Source: JBFWNG01 sp050251195 (GTDB lineage Bacteria; Bdellovibrionota_B; Oligoflexia; Oligoflexales; Oligoflexaceae). From it: a stretch of DNA of 64,000 nucleotides. The translations under genes were made by a program, and so were the position numbers. Positions 18,777 to 28,211 of the stretch are shown piece by piece; position 1 is the stretch's first letter; each line of letters starts with the position of its first letter. Below the pieces are notes generated by a model, which was given only the letters and a program-made list of their open reading frames with translations, was not told the origin of the DNA and did not search any database. The stretch spans positions 124,001 through 188,000 of the forward strand of contig JBFWNG010000001.1 in the NCBI GenBank assembly GCA_050251195.1, given 5' to 3'.

Positions 18777-20560
18777 GTGAGAAAGATTCTAGGACTGTCG
18801 TTGCTCATGATTTTGCACACAGCCTGCAAAACTGCGAACAGAGCGGTGTTCGATCTGAAAACGACGACGAACCAACGCTCGTCAGTAAGGTTAAGGTTAT
18901 CCTCGAGAAAAATGGTTGCCCAACCTGTCATGCCAACTACAGCGAGCCAGATATACTCAAAGGCTGGGCCATGAGAACCAAGGAAACAAGGCCTTTGACT
19001 TTTGCTCAACCAAGTCATACTCCACCTCCAGAACCAGCAAAGGTCAGGGGAATTTATCGCGCCTATCTAAAATCCTTTGACCATTATTTCCGTCATTTCG
19101 ACGAAAACGATCATCTTGTCATGGATCAGGCTGCGTTCGAAGCTTGGCAGGCAACGGTCCGACCGGACCCTCAAATGGTTGTTAAGGAGGGCGGATACGA
19201 GCTCGAGACCCTGATGCTGCAACTGTCTGAGTTTGTCGAAATACCCGCAGGGCGGAAATGCACGTCGAGAACGTCCGATGCCTACAAAACTCACGTACGC
19301 CGTATGAAGACAGAGGGGTGGGGCGCCAAGATCTCGGCAAGGGTGAAGAGCTACGGTTGTTCCGCAGGCAGCGATCCCCTGCAATGCTTTGCCGATAGCG
19401 CCAAATGGCCGAACCATCCCGAAGTGGTTAATCCTGCATTGGAAGTTCCAGAAACACGCATTGTAGAGTTAGGTGAGATTGGCTCAACAAACTATTGGAC
19501 AAGGTCATCGCCAACAGGAAGGTATATCGGTAATGGAGGCCCAGCTCGTATTGACGATATGGAAAAGAACATTCGCTACACAATCAAGGGAGCGAAGTAC
19601 GACCCAGGTTTCTTTCCCGATAACTCGGGATTTGGTTTTCATGGAGAAAAGGCGATTTTTTGTTCCATGCAAGCCCTTCGGCAGACGGGTACTGCAGCAA
19701 ATTTAACTATGGGTGGGACGTCTTGGAAGGAATACGAAATCGATCCGTTTGCAAACGGTATGTGCCATCAGTCCACAGGAGAAAATCGCATAGTGACCTA
19801 CCAAAGCCAGGGCATGGCGATGAACGATCTCGCCTATGTCGTCACGGGAGATCATTATGCCGATGACGGCAAAGGCTACGGCGGCGGCCCCAACATAATG
19901 TTCTATGGCGGGAATCTGGAGGTGTACGAGCTTGAAAAAACAGCGAATGGGTATACGCGTGAGGACGTTCCGCCAACTAAGTTCAGTCTGAAGGGCGAAG
20001 GCGACTTTAGCCTCACGCCTTCCACGGAATACATCGTTGGGCGAATCACGGGAAAACCGGGACCCAACAAATGGAACACTCAAATGGGCTATATGTTGCG
20101 CTCTCTGCGCAATATGATGAAGCAGGGCATGGATTTCAAAATGGACGAGGATCCTACACTCAGTGAATATTGTTTCTTGGGCATGGGAACAAAACCTCAG
20201 GTGTCCTATGATGAGCGGTTCATTGTTTTTCATCAATGGAAAGACTTCCAAAACTCCAACGGCGAGTGGAATCCCAACCCCGTGGCGGATATTTTCCTTA
20301 TTGACGTTATGCAGCCGGAAAAGGTTTACCAGATAACAGACTTCACCAAGTCAGCGGGATTCAAGGGTCGTAACAGAGCGTTGTTTCCGCATTTCCGAGC
20401 GGATGGTTGGTTGTACTTCCGAATGGAACCCGAAACGGCCAAGCCAGTCTGCCAAGAAAACACTGGGCTGTGTGCGCCGCCCCAAACAGGTGCGGACACC
20501 GCCTATATGATGGCGACGGATGTGGCGCTGCGAATTGCTAAGGAGCATCCGATCGACTAG
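18777..20560 (+). pseudogene. Monohaem lipoprotein with a frameshift near its 5' end
   Basis: GTG at 18777, after AGGAG, begins a lipoprotein signal ending LHTAC followed by Lys-Thr. That frame stops at 18974. The other frame is open throughout this stretch and reads KNGCPTCHANYSEPDILKGW upstream of the ATG at 18971, a CxxCH haem-c motif, then runs to 20560. Signal and body therefore belong to one gene with a single-base indel between about 18825 and 18860. The body (529 residues from 18971) contains Cys pairs, a Tyr-Gly-Gly-Gly stretch, and propeller-like VSYDERFIVFHQW and IFLIDV..PEKVYQITD segments as in TolB-type repeats. Without the first frame, the product would have neither export signal nor, if started at 18971, haem site. 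Either a real inactivation, a sequencing error, or rescue by ribosomal slippage. Confidence 0.7.
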
Positions 20561-20607
20561 TGTTTGTAATGATACACAAGTCGGGCAATTTTGTTTCGGG
20601 AGGTACG

Positions 20608-21378
20608 ATGAATAAGCTTCTGTTTCTATCTTTTACGATAGCGGTATTTGTTGCGGGAAGCGCTTGTAAAGCAAGAAAAGAACAATCTGGAACTAAATTT
20701 ATAGCTTATGCGCGAGAGAGCGGGCCAATATTCCTCATTTCCAAGGTGCATAACGACGTAATTCGTTATGCACAAAAGGGAGAGAAATGCGACCGTCCTA
20801 AACAAAAGATTCCGTCGGGTAAATCCTTAGAACTGGCAATCCAAACTTGGATCGACGTTGTAAAATCTGCGGCATCGGAAGGAAAGGTGGCGCTCGTATC
20901 AGATAAATTCCCAACTTTTGAGGAAATTCCCTATGAGCAACAGCAACCTTTTGCGGATATAAAAGTGGTTTTTCATTGTGAGGTGGGGCGATCTTACGCT
21001 CACGTCTTCGCTCCATACGCAATGCCGATTGTCCATGCCTTCGCCTCTTCAAAGCCAGACTGGGACTTTTGGCCATATGAGTTTACGAACATAGACACAA
21101 TTTTGCTTCATGAGGTGGGGCATGCATTTGGTCTGGGTGACCTGTATATCGACGGTTCCGCAAATCCGCAACAACGTCAGCCAGAGAAATCAGTCATGAA
21201 CGACCCTTACCGCTATAAAATTCAACCGGATGACATAGAAGGATTGATCCACTTATATAAGTTCTACGTATCTAAAGAAATCGACGATCTTAAAAGTTGT
21301 CCTACTGGATACAAATATGAAGCCAATGGCGACGATATTGAGTTCCCTTGCGCTCCGTCCGACGCTAAAGTTTTTTAG
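20608..21378 (+). CDS. Snapalysin-like metalloprotease lipoprotein 2
   Basis: 256 residues from the ATG at 20608, directly behind GGGAGGTACG; upstream in-frame starts overlap the previous gene. Signal peptide ends GSAC (Cys20), then Lys-Ala-Arg-Lys. HEVGHAFGLGD gives His168, Glu169, His172, Asp178; Met-turn at KSVMND (Met197). C-terminal LIHLYKFYVS..CPTGYKYE matches its paralogues. It follows the frameshifted haem lipoprotein by 47 bp on the same strand and could share its promoter. Confidence 0.82.
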   Translation: MNKLLFLSFTIAVFVAGSACKARKEQSGTKFIAYARESGPIFLISKVHNDVIRYAQKGEKCDRPKQKIPSGKSLELAIQTWIDVVKSAASEGKVALVSDKFPTFEEIPYEQQQPFADIKVVFHCEVGRSYAHVFAPYAMPIVHAFASSKPDWDFWPYEFTNIDTILLHEVGHAFGLGDLYIDGSANPQQRQPEKSVMNDPYRYKIQPDDIEGLIHLYKFYVSKEIDDLKSCPTGYKYEANGDDIEFPCAPSDAKVF

Positions 21379-21504
21379 AATCTGGTGAGGTCACAGTTGC
21401 TCAAGGGCTGGCAGAAATTGAGGCGGGCTAACTTCGAAAATTATGCCCAAGTGCGCGATGTTAGAGCATCATATCATCAAAACTGTAGACAGCAAGCTTT
21501 GGTG

Positions 21505-22548
21505 TCACTGCAACACAACTAGCTCGACCAGATCGACGACATAAGTATCGTCTCCGCCTTCGCCGTTGGCAAAGCCGGACACGTGAAACCACGTTCCCGG
21601 CGCGAAGAGGGCTTCTTTTTCTTCGGGCAATTCCGACAGAACGTCAACTTTTGCACTGGAATATGAACGTATTCGAAACTGGATAGGCCTATCGGCAAAG
21701 GTTCCGGTTTGGACGTAAGATGTGCTCATAAAACCCAATTCTTGAATGGGTTCTGCGTCGTTGAAGGCATCGAGATAAGGATCGATTTTTGCCTCCACCA
21801 ACGTGGCGCCGCGAACAGCTTCACCGGAGTACTTTTCCAGCTTCCGGAGGCCGGAGGTCATAGTTGAAATAACGGGCCGCCATTTTTCAATCTCGGTAAC
21901 ATTCCTGCTCCTCAACGGCGGGTTGATCTGCCCGTAGAACGTGGAAGTATAGAACTGCAAGGCTACAATTTCCTCGACCTTTAACTGGGGGAAAGATTCC
22001 AACAAGTGGCTATATTGAGCTGGTTCGAAGATCCAAGGGGAAAAGTCGAATTCGGTGAGGATAACCTCCCGAGTTTTTGCCAAATCTTCGGCTGACGCGA
22101 CGTAATCCAGTGGATAGCTGAGGCCACACTTCTCCGCGGTGGCAAGGGCATTGTAGCAAAGCCACGGTAGGTCCCCGACGAAGTTTAAGAACGGGCCCTT
22201 TCCAAGTTTTTCCTCGAGACTCATCGCTACTTTGCCTTCTTCAATAGGTGCGATAAGGTCATTGTAGACAATGAGGGGTCTATTGGTTAGCGCCTTCCTT
22301 TGCTCTTCAGGTAAGTGGGCACTATCATCGCTCACAAGGCGCAACACTTCACCGTCGTCCTTTGTTAGATCGAGCGCGCAAACATCTTTTATCTGAGGCG
22401 AAATCTCCGCACAAGCAACTTTGGTGATTTTTCCGCTAACGATGTCTGCCGGTCCTGTTGGTGTTTGTTTGGCTTTAGAGGTAGAATCGTCGCGCGGTTT
22501 GCAGGAACAAACGAGAAGGAACATGGCTACCACGATACGGTTTTTCAT
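21505..22548 (-). CDS. ADP-ribosyltransferase-fold lipoprotein 2
   Basis: 347 residues. Signal ends VCSC (Cys16), then Lys-Pro-Arg-Asp. Same architecture as the ART-like gene at 14412: N-terminal SGKITKVAC segment, central GDLPWLCYN..CGLSYPLDY block, and C-terminal R-S-E signature with Arg246 (AVRGA), Ser-Thr-Ser 275-277 (GFMSTSY) and Glu310-x-Glu312 (EEKEALFAPGTWFHV). All three catalytic elements are intact, so it should bind NAD and modify a protein. The two copies differ widely over the central region, so the duplication is not recent. A second dispersed element (22658-22690) lies in its upstream region. Confidence 0.78.
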   Translation of the reverse strand: MKNRIVVAMFLLVCSCKPRDDSTSKAKQTPTGPADIVSGKITKVACAEISPQIKDVCALDLTKDDGEVLRLVSDDSAHLPEEQRKALTNRPLIVYNDLIAPIEEGKVAMSLEEKLGKGPFLNFVGDLPWLCYNALATAEKCGLSYPLDYVASAEDLAKTREVILTEFDFSPWIFEPAQYSHLLESFPQLKVEEIVALQFYTSTFYGQINPPLRSRNVTEIEKWRPVISTMTSGLRKLEKYSGEAVRGATLVEAKIDPYLDAFNDAEPIQELGFMSTSYVQTGTFADRPIQFRIRSYSSAKVDVLSELPEEKEALFAPGTWFHVSGFANGEGGDDTYVVDLVELVVLQ

Positions 22549-22657
22549 TTACGGGTCCTCGAATCAATTGTTGCTATGGAATGATTCGAATCATCTCATT
22601 ACGGTAAATGGCAGTCAAAGGCAAAAAGGAGCTGCTTTTTGGGATTTTCGAAATCTC

Positions 22658-22690
22658 TTTCCATTTTTGTACTCCCAGAAACAAAACCGG
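22658..22690. repeat. Dispersed element, copy C
   Basis: TTTCCATTTTTGTACTCCC then AGAAACAAAACCGG matches copy B (18601-18633) closely and keeps the TTTTGT / ACAAAA inverted repeat. The body is shortened (TTTTTGTGTCAC follows directly). Confidence 0.65.
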
Positions 22691-22712
22691 ATTTTTGTGT
22701 CACTATTCACTA

Positions 22713-23681
22713 CTACGAAAACTGAAACACGAAAGCCTTAAGCAGCTCGTTCGGACCGGCATCGTCTTTTATGATGGAGTCAACTTTCCGGTAGAAATTG
22801 AGAAACTCCTTCTTGATTTCATCCGCGGCTTTGCGTGACGCAACGAATGTTCTATGTGAAAAGCAATCGTTGGACGAAATCAAATCGTGGGCGTCTTGGG
22901 TATTCCGTGTCTTTTGGAGCGCCTTCTTCATCAAGTGAGCGAACATAGCTCGTGAAGACTCCAGATCGCCGTTCCAAGTCATTGCTTCTACGCACGGCAC
23001 GTATTTCCTGTTCTTCATCTCTACTAACCCGTTTTCTCTAAGAAGTTTCAACGATGTCTCTATTTGCGCGGCTGACAAATCGAGAACTTGGGTCAGGACT
23101 GCGACGTTGTGGTCTTCTAAACTCTCGTATACCTCTAACTCCAATGCGTGAAGCATACGCAACATTTCGGGATACCTGCTAACAAAATGCCGTATTCGAG
23201 ATGAGTTTTCTGCCTCCGCCAACAATGGGGAGACGCATCCATCCTTTTCGATCAAGGATATAAAAGTTGGCAGGGCTCGAGTATAGTGGTCAATCACCCG
23301 AATTACTTCCTCAAAGGATGGCTTTGTTATTCCGTCTTGCCACCGTTGTACGGTATAGGGCTTAAAGCCAAGATCGTCGCCAATGGCGTTTGGACTTCTT
23401 CCATTCGTTAGGTGGTTCATGAACTCAATGACTGAAGTCACCTCTCCGTAGTAGCAAAAAACCTTTGCCAATACGTCGCCTATCGAAATGGACGCTTTGG
23501 TGCAAACATTGATAAAATCCAGCCATTGAAAGATTTTAAGACCCTTCTCCCACTTGTAGAACAGATTACCTGTTATTCCTAATTGGGTGTTTATGGCTCC
23601 ATAGGTTTTTTCACCTCGAATGCTTTGAAGAAAGTCAGTCCTAATTCGATGATAGTCAAAAGAGTTTCTTCTATTTCCCAT
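22713..23681 (-). CDS. HTH regulator, TIGR02147/DUF4423-like
   Basis: 322 residues from the ATG at 23681 (MGNRRNSFDYHRI); the longer frame to 23744 runs through copy D of the dispersed element and is doubtful. Residues about 10-50 and 90-130 look like two Xre-type helix-turn-helix segments (AINTQLGITGNLFYKWEKG and DDLGFKPYTVQRWQDG). The C-terminal part (SHRTFVASRKAADEIKKEFL ... AFVFQFS) resembles the DUF4423 end of TIGR02147 proteins, a regulator family abundant in Bdellovibrionota and Fibrobacteres. It is the only regulator inside the lipoprotein cluster and so the prime candidate for its control; that link is inference. Confidence 0.6.
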   Translation of the reverse strand: MGNRRNSFDYHRIRTDFLQSIRGEKTYGAINTQLGITGNLFYKWEKGLKIFQWLDFINVCTKASISIGDVLAKVFCYYGEVTSVIEFMNHLTNGRSPNAIGDDLGFKPYTVQRWQDGITKPSFEEVIRVIDHYTRALPTFISLIEKDGCVSPLLAEAENSSRIRHFVSRYPEMLRMLHALELEVYESLEDHNVAVLTQVLDLSAAQIETSLKLLRENGLVEMKNRKYVPCVEAMTWNGDLESSRAMFAHLMKKALQKTRNTQDAHDLISSNDCFSHRTFVASRKAADEIKKEFLNFYRKVDSIIKDDAGPNELLKAFVFQFS

Positions 23682-23712
23682 TTTTGTACACCGTGAGACA
23701 AATTTAGATTTT
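23674..23712. repeat. Dispersed element, copy D (diverged)
   Basis: TTTCCCATTTTTGTACACCG then TGAGACAAATTTAGATTTT shows the same order and spacing as copies B and C with more substitutions. It overlaps the start codon of the regulator gene, so it could be its own operator. Confidence 0.5.
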
Positions 23713-23798
23713 CGCCTATTAGCATTGTCTTTACGGAGATCCAATGCTCAAATGAAGCTAGTACCACATCGTGATAGAAAATCACATTGAGGAAAAAC

Positions 23799-24446
23799 GT
23801 GCGACACGTCTTGATATTTTTGCTCATTTGGCCCATTTTCTCCTGTAAAGGACGATCTGCTTCTGCAACGAAAAATGGAGAACCTTCAGCCGCCAATCTT
23901 CAGACTATTCCGACGCAAGTCCTTGCCAGTAAGAGTGGCGTGATCGTCGAGGAAGTGTCTGAGAAATACACGGTATCAGGAACAGCAGAAAAGGACGGAT
24001 GGATCCAGATTCTCGCTGAAGATGGTCTAAACTTCGTCTATAAGTTCAAAAAAGGCCAAACGTCTCTGGAAATTGCTAGTTCGCTGAAAAGTCAAATCGA
24101 CCCAGGGCCATTTGATCTTGGGATTGAGGAAGATAACAGTGTCATCGCGATCGAAGTCCTAGGAGACACTGCGCTGCTCCAAACAAAAAGGGCAGCCACC
24201 GAAGAGTTTGTAATTTGGGCCTTAAAGCCCGGTGAGCAGAGAGGCCTTGAGGTCGTCGCTCAGTCCCATCAACCAGCTCCCAAGTTCAATAGGGCTACGG
24301 CATATACCTGGGTAATCCGAGACGGTCGGCCACAACCTCCTATTGCCTATCTCCTCGAAGATGGCGATACGCTCTTTGTGGCAGTTCCTGGCATAACCGG
24401 ACAAACGTGGCTTAAGGGCAAGCTCTCGGATGGTATTTCCTTGTAA
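23799..24446 (+). CDS. Cys-Lys lipoprotein of unknown function
   Basis: 215 residues from a GTG at 23799 with GAGGA six bases upstream; the TTG at 23787 lies inside that ribosome site. Signal ends IFSC, then Lys-Gly-Arg. The mature part is beta-rich with no cysteine beyond the anchor and no motif I recognise. It is divergent from the HTH regulator and 56 bp before the next lipoprotein gene. Confidence 0.75.
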   Translation: MRHVLIFLLIWPIFSCKGRSASATKNGEPSAANLQTIPTQVLASKSGVIVEEVSEKYTVSGTAEKDGWIQILAEDGLNFVYKFKKGQTSLEIASSLKSQIDPGPFDLGIEEDNSVIAIEVLGDTALLQTKRAATEEFVIWALKPGEQRGLEVVAQSHQPAPKFNRATAYTWVIRDGRPQPPIAYLLEDGDTLFVAVPGITGQTWLKGKLSDGISL

Positions 24447-24502
24447 ACTAATCATCGAAATTGCAAAGCATTGGGGCTCTGCAAAGTTCATTAGGAGGTA
24501 AT

Positions 24503-24997
24503 ATGTATCTTAGTTTTTCTCGGCGTTCACTCGCATTTTACCTATGGCTTGTCCCCGTTCTCCTCCCTTCCTGCAAAGCACGAGAAGGAAGCGCTGTCGC
24601 CTCGGCGACCACGGTCACCGAAGAGTTGACTCCGCTATGCGGCCGCATTTACTTGGTAGAGAAGTCCGTTATTATCAATCCTCAGCTAGGGAACATCACA
24701 AAAATTCAGCGTTTGATCATGGAGCGAACCCAGTCAGGAAACAATGGAATGGGGTTGGTTCATGACCTCGTGTATTACCCGAAGGACAATAGTGTCACCA
24801 ATAGACTTGTGGAGTTTTTGCGTCAGAAGAAAAAAGATGGCGCGCTGGAGCCAGAGGGAGAAAAAAAGGCTTTCGCCATTGTTCAAACCATGGAATCGCC
24901 AAAGTTCCTCGAAATTGGAATAGGGGGCGCTGTATGGCCTACCAGCGGCATAGGCGTTCAATTTGCTGATTTCGAAGAAGTTGAGAGTTGCCCCTAA
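24503..24997 (+). CDS. Cys-Lys lipoprotein of unknown function
   Basis: 164 residues from the ATG at 24503 with AGGAGG six bases upstream. Signal ends LPSC, then Lys-Ala-Arg-Glu. The mature part has CGRIY.VEKS and a GIGVQFADFEEVESC end, whose two cysteines may pair. No family recognised. Likely co-transcribed with the preceding lipoprotein. Confidence 0.75.
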   Translation: MYLSFSRRSLAFYLWLVPVLLPSCKAREGSAVASATTVTEELTPLCGRIYLVEKSVIINPQLGNITKIQRLIMERTQSGNNGMGLVHDLVYYPKDNSVTNRLVEFLRQKKKDGALEPEGEKKAFAIVQTMESPKFLEIGIGGAVWPTSGIGVQFADFEEVESCP

Positions 24998-25078
24998 ACG
25001 ATTTTTATCTCGGTATATTGCGGCGGTCTGTATACTGTTCCACAGGCTCTTTGATTAGACTTGGGGGGAGCGACAGGA

Positions 25079-25097
25079 TTGACAATAGTCTTGTCAA
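25079..25097. promoter_or_regulatory. Inverted repeat upstream of serine protease gene
   Basis: TTGACAA-TAGTC-TTGTCAA, 7-bp perfect arms, begins 65 bases before the protease ATG. Its left arm is also a consensus-like -35 hexamer (TTGACA), with only a weak -10 candidate (TAAGCT) at the right distance. Operator overlapping a promoter is the simplest reading. Confidence 0.45.
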
Positions 25098-25143
25098 AAA
25101 TTAAGCTATTGCTTGTATCTCCAGATTTTTTAGGGGTTTTTAG

Positions 25144-26292
25144 ATGGTTAAGGTAACTTGGCAAACAATTCTGTTTGTCTTAGCGGTTTTACTAAATAGC
25201 TGCAAGTCAGCTCATTCAGGCGTAAAGGTCACCAACGGTGTTGGGGCGGATGAAACGGAATTCCCTTTTGTAACAAGGACGCCCTTCTCCGGATGCACTG
25301 CAACCGTCATTTCCCCTCAAGTCATACTCACGGCGGCCCACTGCACAATTAAAGTTCCGGATCTTGAACACACTGAGACTGGTCGATTCAACACTTGGAA
25401 CATTAAGGACGCCACAATTGATATTCCTGGAAGAGTGTTTATTAACCCGGCTGTTGCACTTTTTGAGTACCCCACTTTTACTATGGAGAACTGGGGCGAA
25501 GCAAACATGCCCTTTGATCTTGCAGCATACGTTTTCAATCCGGGCGAGTTCCGCGAGTTTGCAAAGGTCACCGATGTGCATCAACGCTTTAAGCTTCAGG
25601 ACAAGGTACCTGTGACTCTTGTGGGTTACGGGAATAGCGAAACATTTGATGGGCAGCATGGCGAGGGCTCGGGTATTCTAAGAACAGGAACCAATACCTT
25701 AGAGTTCGATACCAAATATACCGACGAAATTCTTGCCTTGCCTGGTGCATATCAGCCAGATCCCGATAGGCCGGGAGAATGGTCCACCGCGGGAGCTGGT
25801 GATTCCGGTGGTCCTCTTTTCTTAACGAACACCCAGACAGGCGGAACACCAAGGGAAATCATTGGCGTTGTATCTGGCGGAAGTACGGGCCAAGGTCGTT
25901 TCGTTGATCTCGGTTTTATACGCAGTAAGTTGTTTTTCCTCTATCTTGCGCGCACTAAAGTGGACATCAATATAGCCATAGAAGAAAAGTATTTCGATGG
26001 CGTTCGCAACATTCCCTTTGGTACATATGTGGATAGCAAAGACTCCAGCTGCAAAATGACTGTTGTCGACACACGGGACAGAGTTGAAGGCCGACCAGGG
26101 CTAGTCTTCATTCCCACCGGTTGCCAACGGAAAGACAGGATTACCATGTACTGCGACGCTGGCTGGACATCCTGTAAAACAAAAGAAGGGGCAGGAAAAG
26201 AGCAGGCATCCGGGTTCGCATATACTTCCTTCAAGTTGAAAGGGCTGACATCAGACGTACAAACTTTTGAGTTTACGCCGAACAAGCCATGA
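25144..26292 (+). CDS. Trypsin-like serine protease lipoprotein
   Basis: 382 residues. Signal ends LNSC (Cys20), then Lys-Ser-Ala-His. Full chymotrypsin-fold triad: His66 in ILTAAHC, Asp125 in MPFDLAAYVF, Ser221 in GAGDSGGPLF. Mature chain starts near VTNGVGADETEFPFV, which resembles the activation-cleavage region (xxGG/NG) of trypsins, so proteolytic activation is possible. A C-terminal ~100-residue Cys-rich extension (KDSSCKMTVVDT...CDAGWTSC) is shared with the pseudogene at 16551-17420. Intact paralogue of that pseudogene. Confidence 0.85.
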   Translation: MVKVTWQTILFVLAVLLNSCKSAHSGVKVTNGVGADETEFPFVTRTPFSGCTATVISPQVILTAAHCTIKVPDLEHTETGRFNTWNIKDATIDIPGRVFINPAVALFEYPTFTMENWGEANMPFDLAAYVFNPGEFREFAKVTDVHQRFKLQDKVPVTLVGYGNSETFDGQHGEGSGILRTGTNTLEFDTKYTDEILALPGAYQPDPDRPGEWSTAGAGDSGGPLFLTNTQTGGTPREIIGVVSGGSTGQGRFVDLGFIRSKLFFLYLARTKVDINIAIEEKYFDGVRNIPFGTYVDSKDSSCKMTVVDTRDRVEGRPGLVFIPTGCQRKDRITMYCDAGWTSCKTKEGAGKEQASGFAYTSFKLKGLTSDVQTFEFTPNKP

Positions 26293-26616
26293 GGTGCATC
26301 ATAATCGAGGCGCTACTTTTGTAGAGTTTAGGATGTTTGTTCGCAGTTTAATGAGATACATATTCTTGCCGTGAATTCGCGAGCGCCAATTGTTCTTTCT
26401 TAAGGAAAAATTGAGATGCGGTCGCTAGGTTTTCAAAGATCAAATCTCTTTTGTAACTGTTCTGAACAGCTGGTGGGACGATAGTTGTGTGCGCCAAGGA
26501 ATAGGACGATACCCGTGTCAAAATGCCTGCGTATATCCCATAAATTATTAATAATTGACACGTTTGAACCTGACCTTTACCATTTGAAGAGATCAAACTT
26601 ACTGACGGGGCGCTCA
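26293..26616. other. Gene-free spacer
   Basis: About 320 bp with no convincing gene. AATAATTGACACG (26548-26560) offers a TTGACA promoter half for the next lipoprotein gene. No repeat family recognised. Confidence 0.45.
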
Positions 26617-27573
26617 ATGTCTATTCATCATAGAGCAAGTATTCTATTAGCCTTTATAGCGACGCTGGGTTGCAAGCAACGGAACCAATCCGAGGTTCGT
26701 TCGGAGGAAACGACCGAAGAGAATGGGTGTGTCGCTGAGTGCGACGAAGCTCACGAGAAATTAAGGCAGCTTTGGCATCTTGACACCTTTGAGAGCGGCG
26801 CAGCCTTATTGGGACTGACCGATGAAAAAATTCAGGAATATATCAACGTCGATATGAGAGGAACGAGAGATTATCTCGATCAAATCAAAGACCCAGCCTA
26901 TGACCAAGCGATATCCTCATTCTACATCCTTGCTTTCCGATTGTTTGTCAGCAATCCGTTGATTCAACGTGAGTTGCAGACAACGCCCATTGTGAAACTA
27001 TATCGGCCGCAGGTTGTCTTTACATACAAAACGTCCAACAAGTATGTCTTTTTCGTTGGCGCGACCGCTCATTTCAAGGATGATCTTAAGATGCTCGGCG
27101 CGTGGATAGAGATACCAGACAACGATGCGGTCTTGACGCCAAAACATACGGCGGAGAGTTTCTATAACAACCCAAATGCAGGTGGAGGCATTGAAGTAAC
27201 CTCCATTAGGAGATTTAAGGAAATTGAAAATCTCGACGGGATACAACCGGTGGAAAGCATGACGGATGGCGAAGTCGGGGGTCGATTTATCTTTGACCAA
27301 GCCAACGCAGCGCATATAGCAGCGTCAAAGCCAGGCATGGTGAACGAACTGGGCTCCATTTTACCGGTTGAAAGGCCGCATGTATTTTGGTTGGGCGTTG
27401 TTCAAAACCTGGTGGTATATTCGCCCGTCGATACGCTAATGAAGAACGGTCCCACAGATATCAAAAACAAGAGAGCAGTGTTTAAGTTTAGCTATTACCG
27501 GCGGGATGATCAGGACCAGAAGTTTTTTTCTATCGCGCATTATGACTTGGCAAACGCGATAACGCTTCAATAA
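26617..27573 (+). CDS. Cys-Lys lipoprotein of unknown function
   Basis: 318 residues from the ATG at 26617 with GGGGCG upstream; the longer frame from 26485 has no signal. Signal ends TLGC, then Lys-Gln-Arg-Asn. Mature part: helical segment with ECDEAHEKL, a globular mixed region (VVFTYKTSNKYVFFVGATAH), and a tail ending NAITLQ. No catalytic motif recognised. Confidence 0.78.
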   Translation: MSIHHRASILLAFIATLGCKQRNQSEVRSEETTEENGCVAECDEAHEKLRQLWHLDTFESGAALLGLTDEKIQEYINVDMRGTRDYLDQIKDPAYDQAISSFYILAFRLFVSNPLIQRELQTTPIVKLYRPQVVFTYKTSNKYVFFVGATAHFKDDLKMLGAWIEIPDNDAVLTPKHTAESFYNNPNAGGGIEVTSIRRFKEIENLDGIQPVESMTDGEVGGRFIFDQANAAHIAASKPGMVNELGSILPVERPHVFWLGVVQNLVVYSPVDTLMKNGPTDIKNKRAVFKFSYYRRDDQDQKFFSIAHYDLANAITLQ

Positions 27574-27626
27574 CGTGCCGGATTGCTGGCGATTGCAGTG
27601 GAGAGCGTCGAATCTCAGGCAGATGC

Positions 27627-27668
27627 GTAAGTTGCAAATCGCGGGCTGGATTTAAGTTGCAAATCGCA
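27627..27668. repeat. Short direct repeat before lipoprotein gene
   Basis: TAAGTTGCAAATCGC occurs twice, 26 bases apart, within 65 bases of the next ATG. Could be a tandem regulator site. Confidence 0.5.
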
Positions 27669-27689
27669 TAAAAATTTTAAGGAGATAAA

Positions 27690-28211
27690 ATGAAAGTCCA
27701 GTTAATCCTCTTGCTAGCTGTCGCATCCTCTTGCAAATCCACGGACGGAAGTTCCCATGCCAAAGGAGTTCCTGCCGAAGATTCGCTCATTATGGCTTTT
27801 GGAACAGGCTTTTGTGAAGGGACTACACCTACGATAGAATATCTTACATCAAAAAAATGGAACTGCGTTAACCGACAAGCACACAAGGGGAATTTTGATA
27901 CGGTAACGGCAGAAGTTTCTTTCAAGCGTGATAAAACATACAGTAACGTCGTTTATCAAGAAGCTCCGGGATGGCACACTGTAGCCTATGAGATGATCGA
28001 GGGAACACTGAACGGTAAAGCAACGCGAATGATCTTCGGTAAAACCTATCAAACGATAGACGTTCCGGCGACCACAAGTGATGGAACCGTTTACGTTGCA
28101 GAGCTCGTGGGTACTCAATATCTGCCTAATACCTTTGTATTATCTGGAGTCTGCAGCACTTGGCCGAACGCCAATCAACTGGGTATATTGTCTTTGATGA
28201 AATGCGATTGA
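27690..28211 (+). CDS. Cys-Lys lipoprotein of unknown function
   Basis: 173 residues with an ideal ribosome site (AAGGAGATAAA before ATG). Signal ends ASSC, then Lys-Ser-Thr-Asp. The mature domain is small and beta-rich, with cysteines near both ends (GFCEG, WNCV, GVCST, LMKCD) suggesting disulfides. No family recognised. Confidence 0.78.
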   Translation: MKVQLILLLAVASSCKSTDGSSHAKGVPAEDSLIMAFGTGFCEGTTPTIEYLTSKKWNCVNRQAHKGNFDTVTAEVSFKRDKTYSNVVYQEAPGWHTVAYEMIEGTLNGKATRMIFGKTYQTIDVPATTSDGTVYVAELVGTQYLPNTFVLSGVCSTWPNANQLGILSLMKCD

